Under the pieces are notes generated by a model. The model was given only the letters and a program-made list of their open reading frames with translations, ran no database searches and was not told where the DNA came from. Below, piece after piece: positions 39,736-50,421 of a stretch of DNA of 64,000 nucleotides (position 1 is its first letter; every line of letters begins with the position of its first letter). Source of the stretch: Rhizobiales bacterium NRL2 (GTDB taxonomy: Bacteria; Pseudomonadota; Alphaproteobacteria; Minwuiales; Minwuiaceae); NCBI GenBank assembly GCA_001664005.1, contig CP016093.1:62001-126000 (forward strand). The letters are read 5' to 3'. The position numbers were made by a program, and so were the translations under genes.

Positions 39736-40503
39736 TCAGCGGCCGAACAGGCCCAGGAAACCGCCGCGGCCGGGCTTGCCCGGGCGGCCGTCATCCACCG
39801 CGGGACGCGGGCCGCCGTCGATGCGGTCCATGCGCTCCGCCAGCTTCTGCAGCGCGCGTTCCAGCGGCCCCAGCTCGCCGGCGCCGCCCGCGGGGCGGCG
39901 GGAGACTTCCTCGCGCAGCCGGGCCACTTCCTGGCGCAGGCGCGAGACCTCGTCGTGCAATTCGTCCATCTCGTCTTCCAGCGGATCGACGCGGGTGGCG
40001 GCGGGCTCGGGCGGCGCGGCGCGGCGGCGCGCCGGCGCGCGGAACTCGGGATCGGCCTCCGGTCCGGGCTGGCGGCGGCGGGCCGGCTGTCTCGGATCGA
40101 AATCGTCGGATTCGCGTTCTGCATCGCGCCGGGCGACGCCGCGCATGGCGGGCTCGGCTTCCTCGCGCCGGGCGCGGGGCGCGGGGCGCGGTTCGTAGCG
40201 ATCGTCGTATTCGGGTTCGGCGCGCGCCCCCCGGCGCGGCTCCACATGCGCCATGTCGCGCTCGCGGAGCGCTTCGGTGCGCGCGGCCGACAGGCGGCGG
40301 ATGCGCTCGCGCAGGCTGGTGTCCACATTGCCGGCGGCGTCCGGCCCTCCTTCGGCCGGCTCACGGCGGCCCCGGCCCAGGCTCTCGGCCACGGGCGGCG
40401 GGGCGTCGACGGCGACGCGGGGCTCGCCGGCCGCCGGGCGCTCGCGCCAGCGGCTGGCATCGGCGATCTCCTGCCGCTGACCGGGTTTCGTGATGTCACT
40501 CAT
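39736..40503 (-). CDS. Hypothetical protein, disordered with C-terminal coiled coil
   Basis: 255 aa from MSDITKPGQRQEIADASRW. Most of it is Arg/Glu/Pro-rich and probably disordered. Residues about 175-225 (DPLEDEMDELHDEVSRLRQEVARLREEVSR) are a clear coiled coil and the end is GRGGFLGLFGR. No family recognised. An ATG two codons upstream is an alternative start. Cytoplasmic, perhaps scaffold-like. Confidence 0.7.
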   Translation of the reverse strand: MSDITKPGQRQEIADASRWRERPAAGEPRVAVDAPPPVAESLGRGRREPAEGGPDAAGNVDTSLRERIRRLSAARTEALRERDMAHVEPRRGARAEPEYDDRYEPRPAPRARREEAEPAMRGVARRDAERESDDFDPRQPARRRQPGPEADPEFRAPARRRAAPPEPAATRVDPLEDEMDELHDEVSRLRQEVARLREEVSRRPAGGAGELGPLERALQKLAERMDRIDGGPRPAVDDGRPGKPGRGGFLGLFGR

Positions 40504-40603
40504 GGCCATGGCGTCTGGCTGCGCCTCCATCCGGGAACGGAACGGTTAATCTAGCATTAACGTGACAGCAAGGATTGCGCCAGTTCCGCCGACCCTGCCG
40601 TCT

Positions 40604-41620
40604 CTAGGCCGCGCGCGCCGCGGGCGTCCAGTCGACAACGTCGGCGGCGGCCTCCAGCAACCGCGCGTTGGCGCCGGGGCGGCGGGCTTCCTCGCCCAGC
40701 ATGCGCCGGAAACGCCGCGCGCCCGGCCGGCCATTGGCGAGGCCCAGCATGTGCCGGGCGATACGCGACAGCGGCGCGCCGGCCGCCATCTCCCGCTCCA
40801 CATAGGGGATCATGGCCAGCACCGCGGCGCGCCCGTCGGCCAGCGGCGGCTCGGCGCCGAAGATCCCGCGCTCGGCCTCGGCCAGCAGCATCGGACGGTG
40901 ATAGGCCTCCCGCCCCACCATGACGCCGGCCAGGCGCCGGCCTTCCTCCAGGCAGGCCTCAATGGTCGTCAGCCCGCCGTTCAGCACGACGGGCAGGCCG
41001 TGAAACCGTTCGCCCATGCGGCGGACAAGGCCGTAGTCCAGCGGCGGCACGTCCCGGTTCTCCTTCGGGCTCAGCCCCTGCAACCAGGCCTTGCGGGCGT
41101 GGACGATCACCGCGTCGGCCCCGGCGTCGCGGACCCGCGCGATGAAGTCCGGCAGCACCGTCTCCGGGTCCTGGTCGTCGACGCCGATGCGGCATTTCAC
41201 GGTGACCGGCACGGCGACCGCGCGCTTCATGGCCGCGACGCCGCGCGCGACAAGCTCCGGCTCCCGCATCAGGCAGGCGCCGAAGCGGCCCGACTGCACA
41301 CGGTCGGAGGGGCAGCCGCAGTTCAGGTTGATCTCGTCATAGCCGGCCTGTTCGCCCATCGCCGCGGCGCGGGCGAGATCGTCCGGCTCGCTGCCGCCGA
41401 TCTGCAGCGCCACCGGATGCTCCGCCGGGTCGAAGCGCAGCAGGTCCTCGCGGGGCCCGTGGATCAGCGCGCCGGTCGTCACCATCTCGGTATAGAGCCG
41501 CGTGCGGGGCGAGATCAGCCGCAGCAGATAGCGGTCGTGCCGGTCGGTCCAGTCCATCATCGGCGCGACCGAGAAGGCCCAGGGCGAAAGCGCGGGCGAT
41601 ATGGGGCCGGGCTGGCTCAT
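40604..41620 (-). CDS. dusA: tRNA-dihydrouridine synthase A
   Basis: 338 aa. FMN enzyme that reduces U20/U20a in the tRNA D-loop. FSVAPMMDWTDRHDRYLLRLISPRTRLYTEMV at the start, INLNCGCPSDRVQSGRFGACLM with the catalytic Cys, KCRIGVDDQD, VHARKAWLQGLSPKENRDVPPLDY and LNGGL are all DusA hallmarks. Start at 41620 (MSQPGPISPAL), since the longer open frame upstream overlaps another gene's leader. Single-gene unit. Confidence 0.95.
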   Translation of the reverse strand: MSQPGPISPALSPWAFSVAPMMDWTDRHDRYLLRLISPRTRLYTEMVTTGALIHGPREDLLRFDPAEHPVALQIGGSEPDDLARAAAMGEQAGYDEINLNCGCPSDRVQSGRFGACLMREPELVARGVAAMKRAVAVPVTVKCRIGVDDQDPETVLPDFIARVRDAGADAVIVHARKAWLQGLSPKENRDVPPLDYGLVRRMGERFHGLPVVLNGGLTTIEACLEEGRRLAGVMVGREAYHRPMLLAEAERGIFGAEPPLADGRAAVLAMIPYVEREMAAGAPLSRIARHMLGLANGRPGARRFRRMLGEEARRPGANARLLEAAADVVDWTPAARAA

Positions 41621-41803
41621 GGCGGAACAGATAGTCGATCCGTCGCGCCGCCGCCAGTTGCTGCCTTTGCCTGGATCGCGAATCCGGTTCGATGATCCGA
41701 CAGGCGACAGCACAAAGAATTCGCTCTCCGGGTATGGAACAAGGCGTTGTCGCCGCGTATGCTCCAGTTCAGACGGATGCATGGCTGAAGCGGGGAATCC
41801 TCT

Positions 41804-42145
41804 TTGAAACTGGGGCGCGAAGTGGTTGCGGCGCTGTTCTGCATGGCGATCGTCATCTGGTCCGTTCTGCCCGCAGTCTCCCATGCGCAAGCCCTGCTCA
41901 CGACACAAGAGAACCAGCTGGAAAAGGCCGCCGAACACGGCCATTCGCATGATCTCGATTACGATCCGGCTCACGCGCAGCATGGTCACGGACATGACGC
42001 CGCCGCACATGATCATTCCCCGGCGCTGCTTCAGTTCGGCGATGCGTCCAGCCGCTTGCCCGGCGTCAGGGACGACCGGCGTCTCACGGGATCGCCATTG
42101 AAGCCGTCCCGAATGTTCCGCATCGACAAACCTCCGCGCGCCTGA
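41804..42145 (+). CDS. Exported histidine-rich protein, possible metal chaperone
   Basis: 113 aa, TTG start. Signal peptide about residues 1-28 (VVAALFCMAIVIWSVLPAVSHA). The mature part is His/Asp-rich: HGHSHDLDYDPAHAQHGHGHDAAAHDHS, a likely Zn/Ni/Co-binding loop in the periplasm. Next gene is HupE/UreJ-like and the third a membrane anchor, so the three probably handle a divalent metal. No conserved family seen outside the His tract. Confidence 0.65.
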   Translation: MKLGREVVAALFCMAIVIWSVLPAVSHAQALLTTQENQLEKAAEHGHSHDLDYDPAHAQHGHGHDAAAHDHSPALLQFGDASSRLPGVRDDRRLTGSPLKPSRMFRIDKPPRA

Positions 42146-42205
42146 CCGATGCCGCGCATCCAGCGCGGCCGCAGCCATCAGTCAGCACAGACCGGAGATC
42201 ATTCC

Positions 42206-42934
42206 ATGACCGCAGTTTCCCGGGGTCGGAGCGCCCTGGCCATTGGCCGTATCGCGCTTCTGCCCTGTCTCGCACTCATCGTGCTCGCAACGAATACCGG
42301 CCCGGCCCTCGCCCACAACGTCACCGCAGGCGACGCCGGGTACATCCAGGAGATCTGGGGCGTAAAGCTCATTCCGTTCGCCTATCTGGGCGCCAAGCAC
42401 ATGATGACCGGCTACGACCACATCCTGTTTCTTCTGGGCGTCGTGTTCTTCCTCTACCGGATGAAGGACGTAGGCATCTATGTAAGCCTTTTCGCCGTCG
42501 GCCATTCGACCACCATGCTCGCCGGCGTCTGGTTCGGATGGGGCATCAACGCCTACATCATCGACGCCATCATCGGGCTCTCGGTCGTCTACAAGGCTCT
42601 CGACAATCTGGGCGCCTATCAGCGGTGGTTCGGATTCCAGCCCGACACGAAGCTCGCCACGCTCATCTTCGGCCTGTTTCACGGGACAGGCCTGGCGACG
42701 AAAATCCTCGAGTACCGGATCGCGCCGGACGGGCTTCTGCCCAATCTGCTGGCTTTCAACGTGGGCGTCGAGATCGGCCAGATACTGGCGCTCGCCGTCA
42801 TCCTGATCGCCATGAGTTACTGGCGGAGAAGCCCGAGATTCTTCGCCCAGGCCTACACCGCAAATGTCGTCATGATGTTCATGGGCTTCATGCTCATGGG
42901 CTTCCAGATCGCCGGCTACTACGCCGCAGTCTGA
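42206..42934 (+). CDS. HupE/UreJ-family membrane protein
   Basis: 242 aa with a signal or first TM helix and about 6 further helices. KHMMTGYDHILFLLGVVFFLYRM, SLFAVGHSTTMLAGVWFG and LIFGLFHGTGLATKI are the conserved His-containing HupE/UreJ segments. HupE/UreJ proteins are nickel (or cobalt) permease candidates. GGAG 8 bases before the ATG at 42206. Acts in the inner membrane. Confidence 0.88.
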   Translation: MTAVSRGRSALAIGRIALLPCLALIVLATNTGPALAHNVTAGDAGYIQEIWGVKLIPFAYLGAKHMMTGYDHILFLLGVVFFLYRMKDVGIYVSLFAVGHSTTMLAGVWFGWGINAYIIDAIIGLSVVYKALDNLGAYQRWFGFQPDTKLATLIFGLFHGTGLATKILEYRIAPDGLLPNLLAFNVGVEIGQILALAVILIAMSYWRRSPRFFAQAYTANVVMMFMGFMLMGFQIAGYYAAV

Positions 42935-42950
42935 AGCATTGGAGACACAG

Positions 42951-43568
42951 ATGTTCAACGCAGAGAAACCCAGCCTCGAAGAACTGCCGAGCTCGCGCCA
43001 GTTGCTTCGTTCGACCCTCCTCGCGGCCCTGTCCGCGCTGGCGATCCTCATCGCCGTCGTCCTGCCGGCGGAGTACGGCATCGACCCGACCGGCGCCGGC
43101 CGCGTGCTGGGATTGACCGAAATGGGCGAAATCAAGCAGGAACTCGAGAAGGAAGCCGAACAGGACGGCGAATCCCATGGCGGAGCGGACCAGAGCTCGA
43201 ACCCGTTCAGCCGTATCGTCAGCCTGTTCATCTCGACCGCAAACGCCCAGGAATCCTGGCGGGACACCGTGACGTTCACACTGGAGCCCGGCGAATATAC
43301 CGAGATGAAGCTGGCCATGGCGGAAGGAAATTTCGCCGAATATGCGTGGAACGCAGAGGGCGGGCGGATCAACTACGACCTCCACGCCCATGGCGGCGGC
43401 GAGTCGGTGACCTACGAGAAGGGCAGGGGCAAGACCTCGGGGGATGGCAGCTTCACCGCGCCGTTCCCGGGCAATCACGGCTGGTTCTGGCGCAACCGCG
43501 ACAGCACCCCGATTACCGTGACCCTGAAGATCCGCGGCGATTACAGCGAACTCGTGCGGAGCAACTAG
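42951..43568 (+). CDS. Transmembrane anchor protein linked to HupE
   Basis: 205 aa. One TM helix near the N-terminus (LLAALSALAILIAVVLPAEYGI, about 25-46), a charged linker, and a periplasmic beta domain (YTEMKLAMAEGNFAEYAWNAEGGRINYDLHAH through GNHGWFWRNRDSTPITVTLKIRGDY). This type is commonly annotated as a transmembrane anchor protein beside HupE/UreJ. Start at 42951 with GGAG 6 bases upstream. Confidence 0.8.
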   Translation: MFNAEKPSLEELPSSRQLLRSTLLAALSALAILIAVVLPAEYGIDPTGAGRVLGLTEMGEIKQELEKEAEQDGESHGGADQSSNPFSRIVSLFISTANAQESWRDTVTFTLEPGEYTEMKLAMAEGNFAEYAWNAEGGRINYDLHAHGGGESVTYEKGRGKTSGDGSFTAPFPGNHGWFWRNRDSTPITVTLKIRGDYSELVRSN

Positions 43569-43702
43569 CAACGGAGGCGGTCGTTCACGGATGAACGGCC
43601 GCCCCTCCCCAGACGCGCCGGCGCGAGCCCCCGCCTTGACTGGACCGGCGGGAAGCCGAAGATCGGGCGAAAGCATTCACGCATCCGGGGAGGATGATCG
43701 AG

Positions 43703-45433
<1,731 letters not shown>

Positions 45434-46069
45434 ATGGGACAACTCCGCTTCATCTATTTCGCCGACCCCATGTGCTCCTGGTGCTGGGGCTTCTCGCCCA
45501 ATCTGGAGAAGATCCGCGCGGCCTGGCCCGACATCCCCGTCCGCCTCGGCATGGGCGGGCTCTATCCGGGGGTGACGAAGCCCATGTCGACGCGGGTCAA
45601 GGCGGAGGTCGCCAATCACTGGCACCATGTCGAGGAGGCGACCGGTCAGCCCTTCGACCACCGCTTCTTCGAGCGCGAGGGCTTCGTCTACGACACGCTG
45701 CCGTCCAGCCAGGCGCTGGTGGCGGTGAAGCAGATCACGGGCGAGAACGGCCTCGACTTCCTGGCGCGGCTGCACGGCGCCTTCTACCGCGACAACCGCG
45801 ACCTGACCGACGCCGAGGTGCTGGCCGACATCGCCGGGGAACACGGCGTCGACCGCGCGGCCTTCCGGGAGATGTTCGAGAGCGACCGGGCGCGCCAACT
45901 CACCGAACGCGACATCGGCTTCGCCCGCCAGCTCGGCGTGCAGGGCTTTCCGGCGCTGCTGGGCTATGACGAGGAGCGCTACCGCCTGATCTCCATGGGC
46001 TGGCAGAGCTGGGACTGGCTGCGCCAGGTCATCGACCGCTGGATCTCGAAATCCGCCACGGTGAACTGA
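45434..46069 (+). CDS. DsbA/FrnE-like thioredoxin-fold protein
   Basis: 211 aa, no signal peptide, so cytoplasmic. Active-site CSWC (C14-C17) in FADPMCSWCWGFS, and cis-Pro region LGVQGFPALLGY. This is the DSBA oxidoreductase type called FrnE-like. Its ATG follows the fadD-like TAA without a gap (TAAATG), so translation is coupled. Substrate unknown. Confidence 0.85.
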   Translation: MGQLRFIYFADPMCSWCWGFSPNLEKIRAAWPDIPVRLGMGGLYPGVTKPMSTRVKAEVANHWHHVEEATGQPFDHRFFEREGFVYDTLPSSQALVAVKQITGENGLDFLARLHGAFYRDNRDLTDAEVLADIAGEHGVDRAAFREMFESDRARQLTERDIGFARQLGVQGFPALLGYDEERYRLISMGWQSWDWLRQVIDRWISKSATVN

Positions 46070-46199
46070 GGGACGCCGCCCCCCCGCGCGCGTCCTGCGC
46101 GGCGCAAAGCGCCGGCGTGAACGCAACCGCAGACGGCGGCACGCATCCTGCTATTCTCCCCGCCGGACGGGCGGAGGCGTATCAGGATGACGCGGAACG

Positions 46200-46748
46200 A
46201 TGCAGGTTGAGGCGACGGCCATTCCCGAAGTGCGGATCGTCCGGCCCGCGCGGCACGGCGACGGGCGCGGCTTCTTCTCCGAGGTCTGGAACCGGCGCGC
46301 GCTGGCCGAGGCGGGCATCGAGGCCGACTTCGTGCAGGACAACCACGTCCTGAACGGCCGGGCCGGGACGCTGCGCGGCCTGCACCTGCAGCTTGCGCCC
46401 AGCCCGCAGGCCAAGCTGGTGCGCTGTCTGCGCGGCGCCATCCTCGACGTCGCGGTTGACGTCCGCCGCGGCTCGGCCACCTTCGGGCGGCACGTGGCCG
46501 TCGAGCTTTCGGGCGAGAACTGGGCGCAGCTCTGGGTGCCCGAAGGCTTCGCGCACGGTTATTGTACGCTGACCGACGGCGCGGAGGTGATCTACAAGGT
46601 GACGGGCTATTACGACGCGCAGGCCGAGCGGGGCGTCCGCTTCGACGACCCGGCGCTGGGCATCGACTGGCCCGTCGAGCCGGCGGCGGCGATCCTGTCG
46701 GAGAAGGACCGCGCCTGGCCGGACCTCGCCGGCTTCGGCGGGGTGTGA
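46200..46748 (+). CDS. rfbC: dTDP-4-dehydrorhamnose 3,5-epimerase
   Basis: 182 aa, normal size. Third step of dTDP-L-rhamnose synthesis. DGRGFFSEVWNRR, VQDNHVLNGRAGTLRGLHLQ (with the catalytic His), RCLRGAILDVAVDVRRGS and WVPEGFAHGYCTLTDGAEVIYKVT are family hallmarks. First gene of rfbCBDA; all four genes are tightly packed and presumably co-transcribed for O-antigen or exopolysaccharide. Confidence 0.96.
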   Translation: MQVEATAIPEVRIVRPARHGDGRGFFSEVWNRRALAEAGIEADFVQDNHVLNGRAGTLRGLHLQLAPSPQAKLVRCLRGAILDVAVDVRRGSATFGRHVAVELSGENWAQLWVPEGFAHGYCTLTDGAEVIYKVTGYYDAQAERGVRFDDPALGIDWPVEPAAAILSEKDRAWPDLAGFGGV

Positions 46749-46753
46749 GCGCC

Positions 46754-47791
46754 ATGCGGATTCTCGTCACCGGCGGCTGCGGCTTCATCGGATCGGCGCT
46801 GGTGCGGCGGCTCGTGGCCGACGGCGCCGAGGTGCTGAACCTCGACTGCCTGACCTATGCCGGCCTGCCGCAGAACGTGGCGAGCGTGGCGGACCGGCCG
46901 GGCTACCGCTTCCTGAAGGCCGACATCTGCGACAAGGCGGCGATGACGGAAGCCTTCGCGGGCTTCCGGCCCGAGGCGGTGATGCACCTGGCCGCCGAAA
47001 GCCATGTCGACCGCTCCATCGACGGGCCGGGCGAATTCATCCGCACCAATGTCACGGGCACCGAAGTGCTGCTGGAATGCGCGCTGGACCACTGGCGCGG
47101 CCTGGACGAGGCGGCGCGGGCGGGCTTCCGCTTCCTGCACGTCTCCACCGACGAGGTCTATGGCGCGCTGGCCGGCGAGGGGCATTTCCGCGAGGGCGAT
47201 CCCTACCGCCCGACCAGCCCCTATGCCGCCTCCAAGGCCGGCGCCGACCACCTGGTGCGAGCCTTTCACGCCACCTACGGCCTGCCGGTGCTGATCACCA
47301 ATTGCGGCAACAATTACGGCCCCTTCCAATTCCCCGAGAAGCTGATTCCGGTGATCATCCTCAACGCGCTGGCCGGCGAACCGCTGCCGGTCTACGGGCA
47401 GGGCCTGAACGTGCGCGACTGGATCCATGTCGACGACCATGTCGGCGCCCTGCTCCGCGTGCTCGACGCCGGCCGGCCGGGCGAGACCTATCTGGTCGGC
47501 GCACGGGGCGAGCGGCGCAATATCGACCTGGTGCGGGCGATCTGCGCCGTGCTGGACGAAACACCCGAGGCGCGCCACCGCCCGCATACGGACCTGATCC
47601 GCTTCGTCGGCGACCGGCCCGGCCACGATTTCCGCTACGCCATCGACCCGGCAAAGATCGAGGGCGAACTGGGCTGGCGGCCGGCGCGGAGCTTCGAGGA
47701 CGGCATCCGGGAGACCGTCCGCTGGTATCTGGACAACCGCGACTGGATCGGCGCGGTGCACGACCGGCGGCGGCTGGGGAGCGCGGCATGA
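46754..47791 (+). CDS. rfbB: dTDP-glucose 4,6-dehydratase
   Basis: 345 aa. SDR-type enzyme converting dTDP-glucose to dTDP-4-keto-6-deoxyglucose. [14 protein letters not shown] site at residues 6-16, active-site STDEVYG, and Y-K in [24 protein letters not shown] and [15 protein letters not shown] are also typical. A GTG three codons upstream, overlapping the rfbC stop, is an alternative start. Stop overlaps rfbD (ATGA). Confidence 0.96.
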   Translation: MRILVTGGCGFIGSALVRRLVADGAEVLNLDCLTYAGLPQNVASVADRPGYRFLKADICDKAAMTEAFAGFRPEAVMHLAAESHVDRSIDGPGEFIRTNVTGTEVLLECALDHWRGLDEAARAGFRFLHVSTDEVYGALAGEGHFREGDPYRPTSPYAASKAGADHLVRAFHATYGLPVLITNCGNNYGPFQFPEKLIPVIILNALAGEPLPVYGQGLNVRDWIHVDDHVGALLRVLDAGRPGETYLVGARGERRNIDLVRAICAVLDETPEARHRPHTDLIRFVGDRPGHDFRYAIDPAKIEGELGWRPARSFEDGIRETVRWYLDNRDWIGAVHDRRRLGSAA

Positions 47792-48669
47792 CGGTGCTGA
47801 TCCTGGGCGCGGGCGGACAGGTGGGCTCGGCGCTGCGCTGGCGGGCGCTGGCGCGCGGGGCCTCGACCGTCGGACTCGCCCACACGGACCTGGACATCGC
47901 CGACCGCGACATCGTCCGCGCCGTGATCGACGAGGTCCGCCCCACGACGGTGATCAACTGCGCCGCCTATACCGACGTCGACGGGGCGGAGACCGACGAG
48001 GCGGGGGCGGAGCGAGTCAACCGCGACGGCGCCGGCCATGTCGCCGCCGCCTGCGCGCCGCTCGGCGTGCCGCTGATCCACCTGTCGACCGACTATGTCT
48101 TCGACGGCGCCAGACCCACGGCCTGGCGCGAGGACGATCCCGTGAGCCCCGTCGGCGTCTACGCCCGCACCAAGGAGGCCGGGGAGCGCGCCGTGCGCGA
48201 CGCCTGGGGCAAGCACGTGATCCTGCGCACCGCCTGGGTCTTCGGCGGGATCGGGCGCAATTTCGTCAAGACCATGCGCCGGCTCGCCGATCAGGGCCAG
48301 ACGACGATCCGCGTCGTCGACGACCAGCGCGGCGGCCCGACGCCGGCGGAGGCCATCGCCGACGCCTGCCTCGACATCGCCGAACGCTGCGGCAGCGCCG
48401 ACATCGTGCCCTGGGGCACCTACCATTTCTGCGGCGCGCCTTCGGTCACCTGGCGGGAGTTCGCCGAGGCGGTGCTGGCCGACCGGCCGGAGGTGACCGT
48501 CACGCCCTGCGCCAGCGCGGAGTTCGACCGCCCCGCCCCGCGGCCGGCCAATTCGGTGCTGGACTGCACCCGCATCCGCGCCGCCTTCGGTGTCGAGCAG
48601 CCCGACTGGCGGCCCTATCTGACACGCCTGCTGGGCGATCTGGGCGAAGCGACCGAGGAGGCGTCATGA
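47788..48669 (+). CDS. rfbD: dTDP-4-dehydrorhamnose reductase
   Basis: 293 aa. Last step to dTDP-L-rhamnose. [16 protein letters not shown](P) site, [39 protein letters not shown] (Y-K pair) and RTAWVFG are diagnostic. It overlaps both neighbours by ATGA junctions. Confidence 0.96.
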   Translation: MTVLILGAGGQVGSALRWRALARGASTVGLAHTDLDIADRDIVRAVIDEVRPTTVINCAAYTDVDGAETDEAGAERVNRDGAGHVAAACAPLGVPLIHLSTDYVFDGARPTAWREDDPVSPVGVYARTKEAGERAVRDAWGKHVILRTAWVFGGIGRNFVKTMRRLADQGQTTIRVVDDQRGGPTPAEAIADACLDIAERCGSADIVPWGTYHFCGAPSVTWREFAEAVLADRPEVTVTPCASAEFDRPAPRPANSVLDCTRIRAAFGVEQPDWRPYLTRLLGDLGEATEEAS

Positions 48670-49535
48670 AGGGCATCCTGCTGGCCGGTGGTGCGGGCAT
48701 GCGGCTGCACCCGATGACGCGCGTGGTCTCCAAGCAGCTGCTGCCCGTCTACGACAAGCCGATGGTCTACTACCCGCTGGCGACGCTGATGCTGGCCGGC
48801 ATCCGCGAGATCCTGCTGATCTCGACGCCCGAGGACCTGCCGCGCTTCGAGACGCTGCTGGGCGACGGCCGCGGCTGGGGCCTGGAGATTGCCTATGCCG
48901 AACAGGCCGAGCCGCGCGGCATCGCCGAGGCCCTGATCATCGCGGAGGATTTCACCGCCGGGGAGAAGTGCGCCCTGGTGCTGGGCGACAACATCTTCTA
49001 CGGCCGCGGCTTCTCCGGCCTGCTGCGGGAAGCGGCGGACTTCGGCGAAGGCGCCGTGGTCTTCGCCTACCAGGTCGCCGATCCCGAACGCTATGGCGTT
49101 GTCGCCTTCGATGCGGAGGGCCGCGCGACCGACATCGTCGAAAAGCCCGCGCGGCCGCCCTCGCCCTACGCGGTCACGGGGCTCTACTTCTACGACGGCC
49201 GGGCGGCGGAGATCGCGCGCGGGGTGGCGCCGTCGCCCCGGGGCGAACTGGAGATCACCGACGTCAACCGGCTCTACCTCGCCGAGGGGCGGCTGAAGGT
49301 GGAGAAACTGGGCCGCGGCTTCGCCTGGCTGGACACCGGCACGCCGGTCAGCCTGCTGGAGGCGGCGGAGTTCATCCACGCCGTCGAGAAGCGCCAGGGC
49401 CTGAAGATCTCCGCGCCCGAGGAAGTCGCCTGGCGCATGGGCTGGATCGGCGACGAGCACCTGCGCGACCTGGCCGAAGCGATGAAGGGCAACGACTACG
49501 GCCGGTATCTGATAGGCTTGCTCGAGACGCGATAG
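48666..49535 (+). CDS. rfbA: Glucose-1-phosphate thymidylyltransferase
   Basis: 289 aa. Makes dTDP-glucose from dTTP and Glc-1-[35 protein letters not shown] nucleotide signature at residues 4-37, GDNIFYG metal site, [26 protein letters not shown] and [12 protein letters not shown]. Ends the rfb operon. Confidence 0.96.
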   Translation: MKGILLAGGAGMRLHPMTRVVSKQLLPVYDKPMVYYPLATLMLAGIREILLISTPEDLPRFETLLGDGRGWGLEIAYAEQAEPRGIAEALIIAEDFTAGEKCALVLGDNIFYGRGFSGLLREAADFGEGAVVFAYQVADPERYGVVAFDAEGRATDIVEKPARPPSPYAVTGLYFYDGRAAEIARGVAPSPRGELEITDVNRLYLAEGRLKVEKLGRGFAWLDTGTPVSLLEAAEFIHAVEKRQGLKISAPEEVAWRMGWIGDEHLRDLAEAMKGNDYGRYLIGLLETR

Positions 49536-49558
49536 GCAATCCTGGGGAGGAGATAGCG

Positions 49559-50320
49559 ATGGCGGTCGAACTCTACGCCATGACCTGCGGCTGGCTGACC
49601 ATGAGCCTGAAGGCCATGCTCGAAGGCGCCGAGGGCAAGATCAAGGTGCCGGTGCCGACCTATCTGGTGAAGCACCCGAAGGGCAATGTGCTGTTCGACA
49701 GCGGCCTCAACAAGCAGGTCCAGACGGACCCGGAAGGCCGGCTGGGCAAGATCGCGCAGTACTACGCCATCGACTTCGAGCCGGGCGAGGACGTCGCGGC
49801 TCGGCTGGAGGTGCTGGGCGTCGGGCCCGGCGACATCGACTACCTGATCAACAGCCACCTGCACTTCGATCATTGCGGCGGCAACGACGCCCTGCCCGAC
49901 TGCCCCGTCGTCGTGCAGCGCCGCGAGTGGGAGGCGGCCAACGATCCCGACATGGCGGCGAAGATCGGCTTCATGAAGCAGGACTTCGACCACGGCCACG
50001 ACCGTATCCTGGCCGACGGCGAGCATGACATCTTCGGCGATGGCGCGGTGGTCTGTCTGCCCACCTACGGCCATACGCCCGGCCACCAGTCGCTGAAGGT
50101 GCGGACGGCCGGCGGCGACGTGGTGCTGACCGGCGACGCCTGCTATCTGCGCCGCACGCTGGAGGAAATGCGCCTGCCGCTGATCCTGCACGATGCGGAC
50201 GAGATGCGGACCAGCCTGCGCAAGCTGAAGGAACTGCAGGACCGCGGCGCACGCATCTTCTACGGCCATGATCCCGAATTCTGGGCGACCGTGCCCCAGG
50301 CCCCGGCAGCCGTGGCCTGA
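49559..50320 (+). CDS. N-acyl-homoserine-lactonase-like metallo-beta-lactamase-fold hydrolase
   Basis: 253 aa. HLHFDH dinuclear metal motif (H100, H102, D104, H105), then TYGHTPGHQ, LTGDACY and FYGHDPEFW as further ligands. N-terminal CGWLTMSLKAMLEG and PVPTYLVKHPKGNVLFDSG resemble the AttM/AiiA AHL lactonases, which open homoserine-lactone signals. Strong GGGGAGGAG before the ATG. A general lactonase role is equally possible. Confidence 0.83.
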   Translation: MAVELYAMTCGWLTMSLKAMLEGAEGKIKVPVPTYLVKHPKGNVLFDSGLNKQVQTDPEGRLGKIAQYYAIDFEPGEDVAARLEVLGVGPGDIDYLINSHLHFDHCGGNDALPDCPVVVQRREWEAANDPDMAAKIGFMKQDFDHGHDRILADGEHDIFGDGAVVCLPTYGHTPGHQSLKVRTAGGDVVLTGDACYLRRTLEEMRLPLILHDADEMRTSLRKLKELQDRGARIFYGHDPEFWATVPQAPAAVA

Positions 50321-50421
50321 GTCCCGGCCGGAGCGCCCGCAATGCCGCCGGTCTTACCGTTTTGTGAACGAATACCGGGCAGGATCGGCTATCTTGAGCA
50401 TCCAGGGGTGCGGAGGAGACG

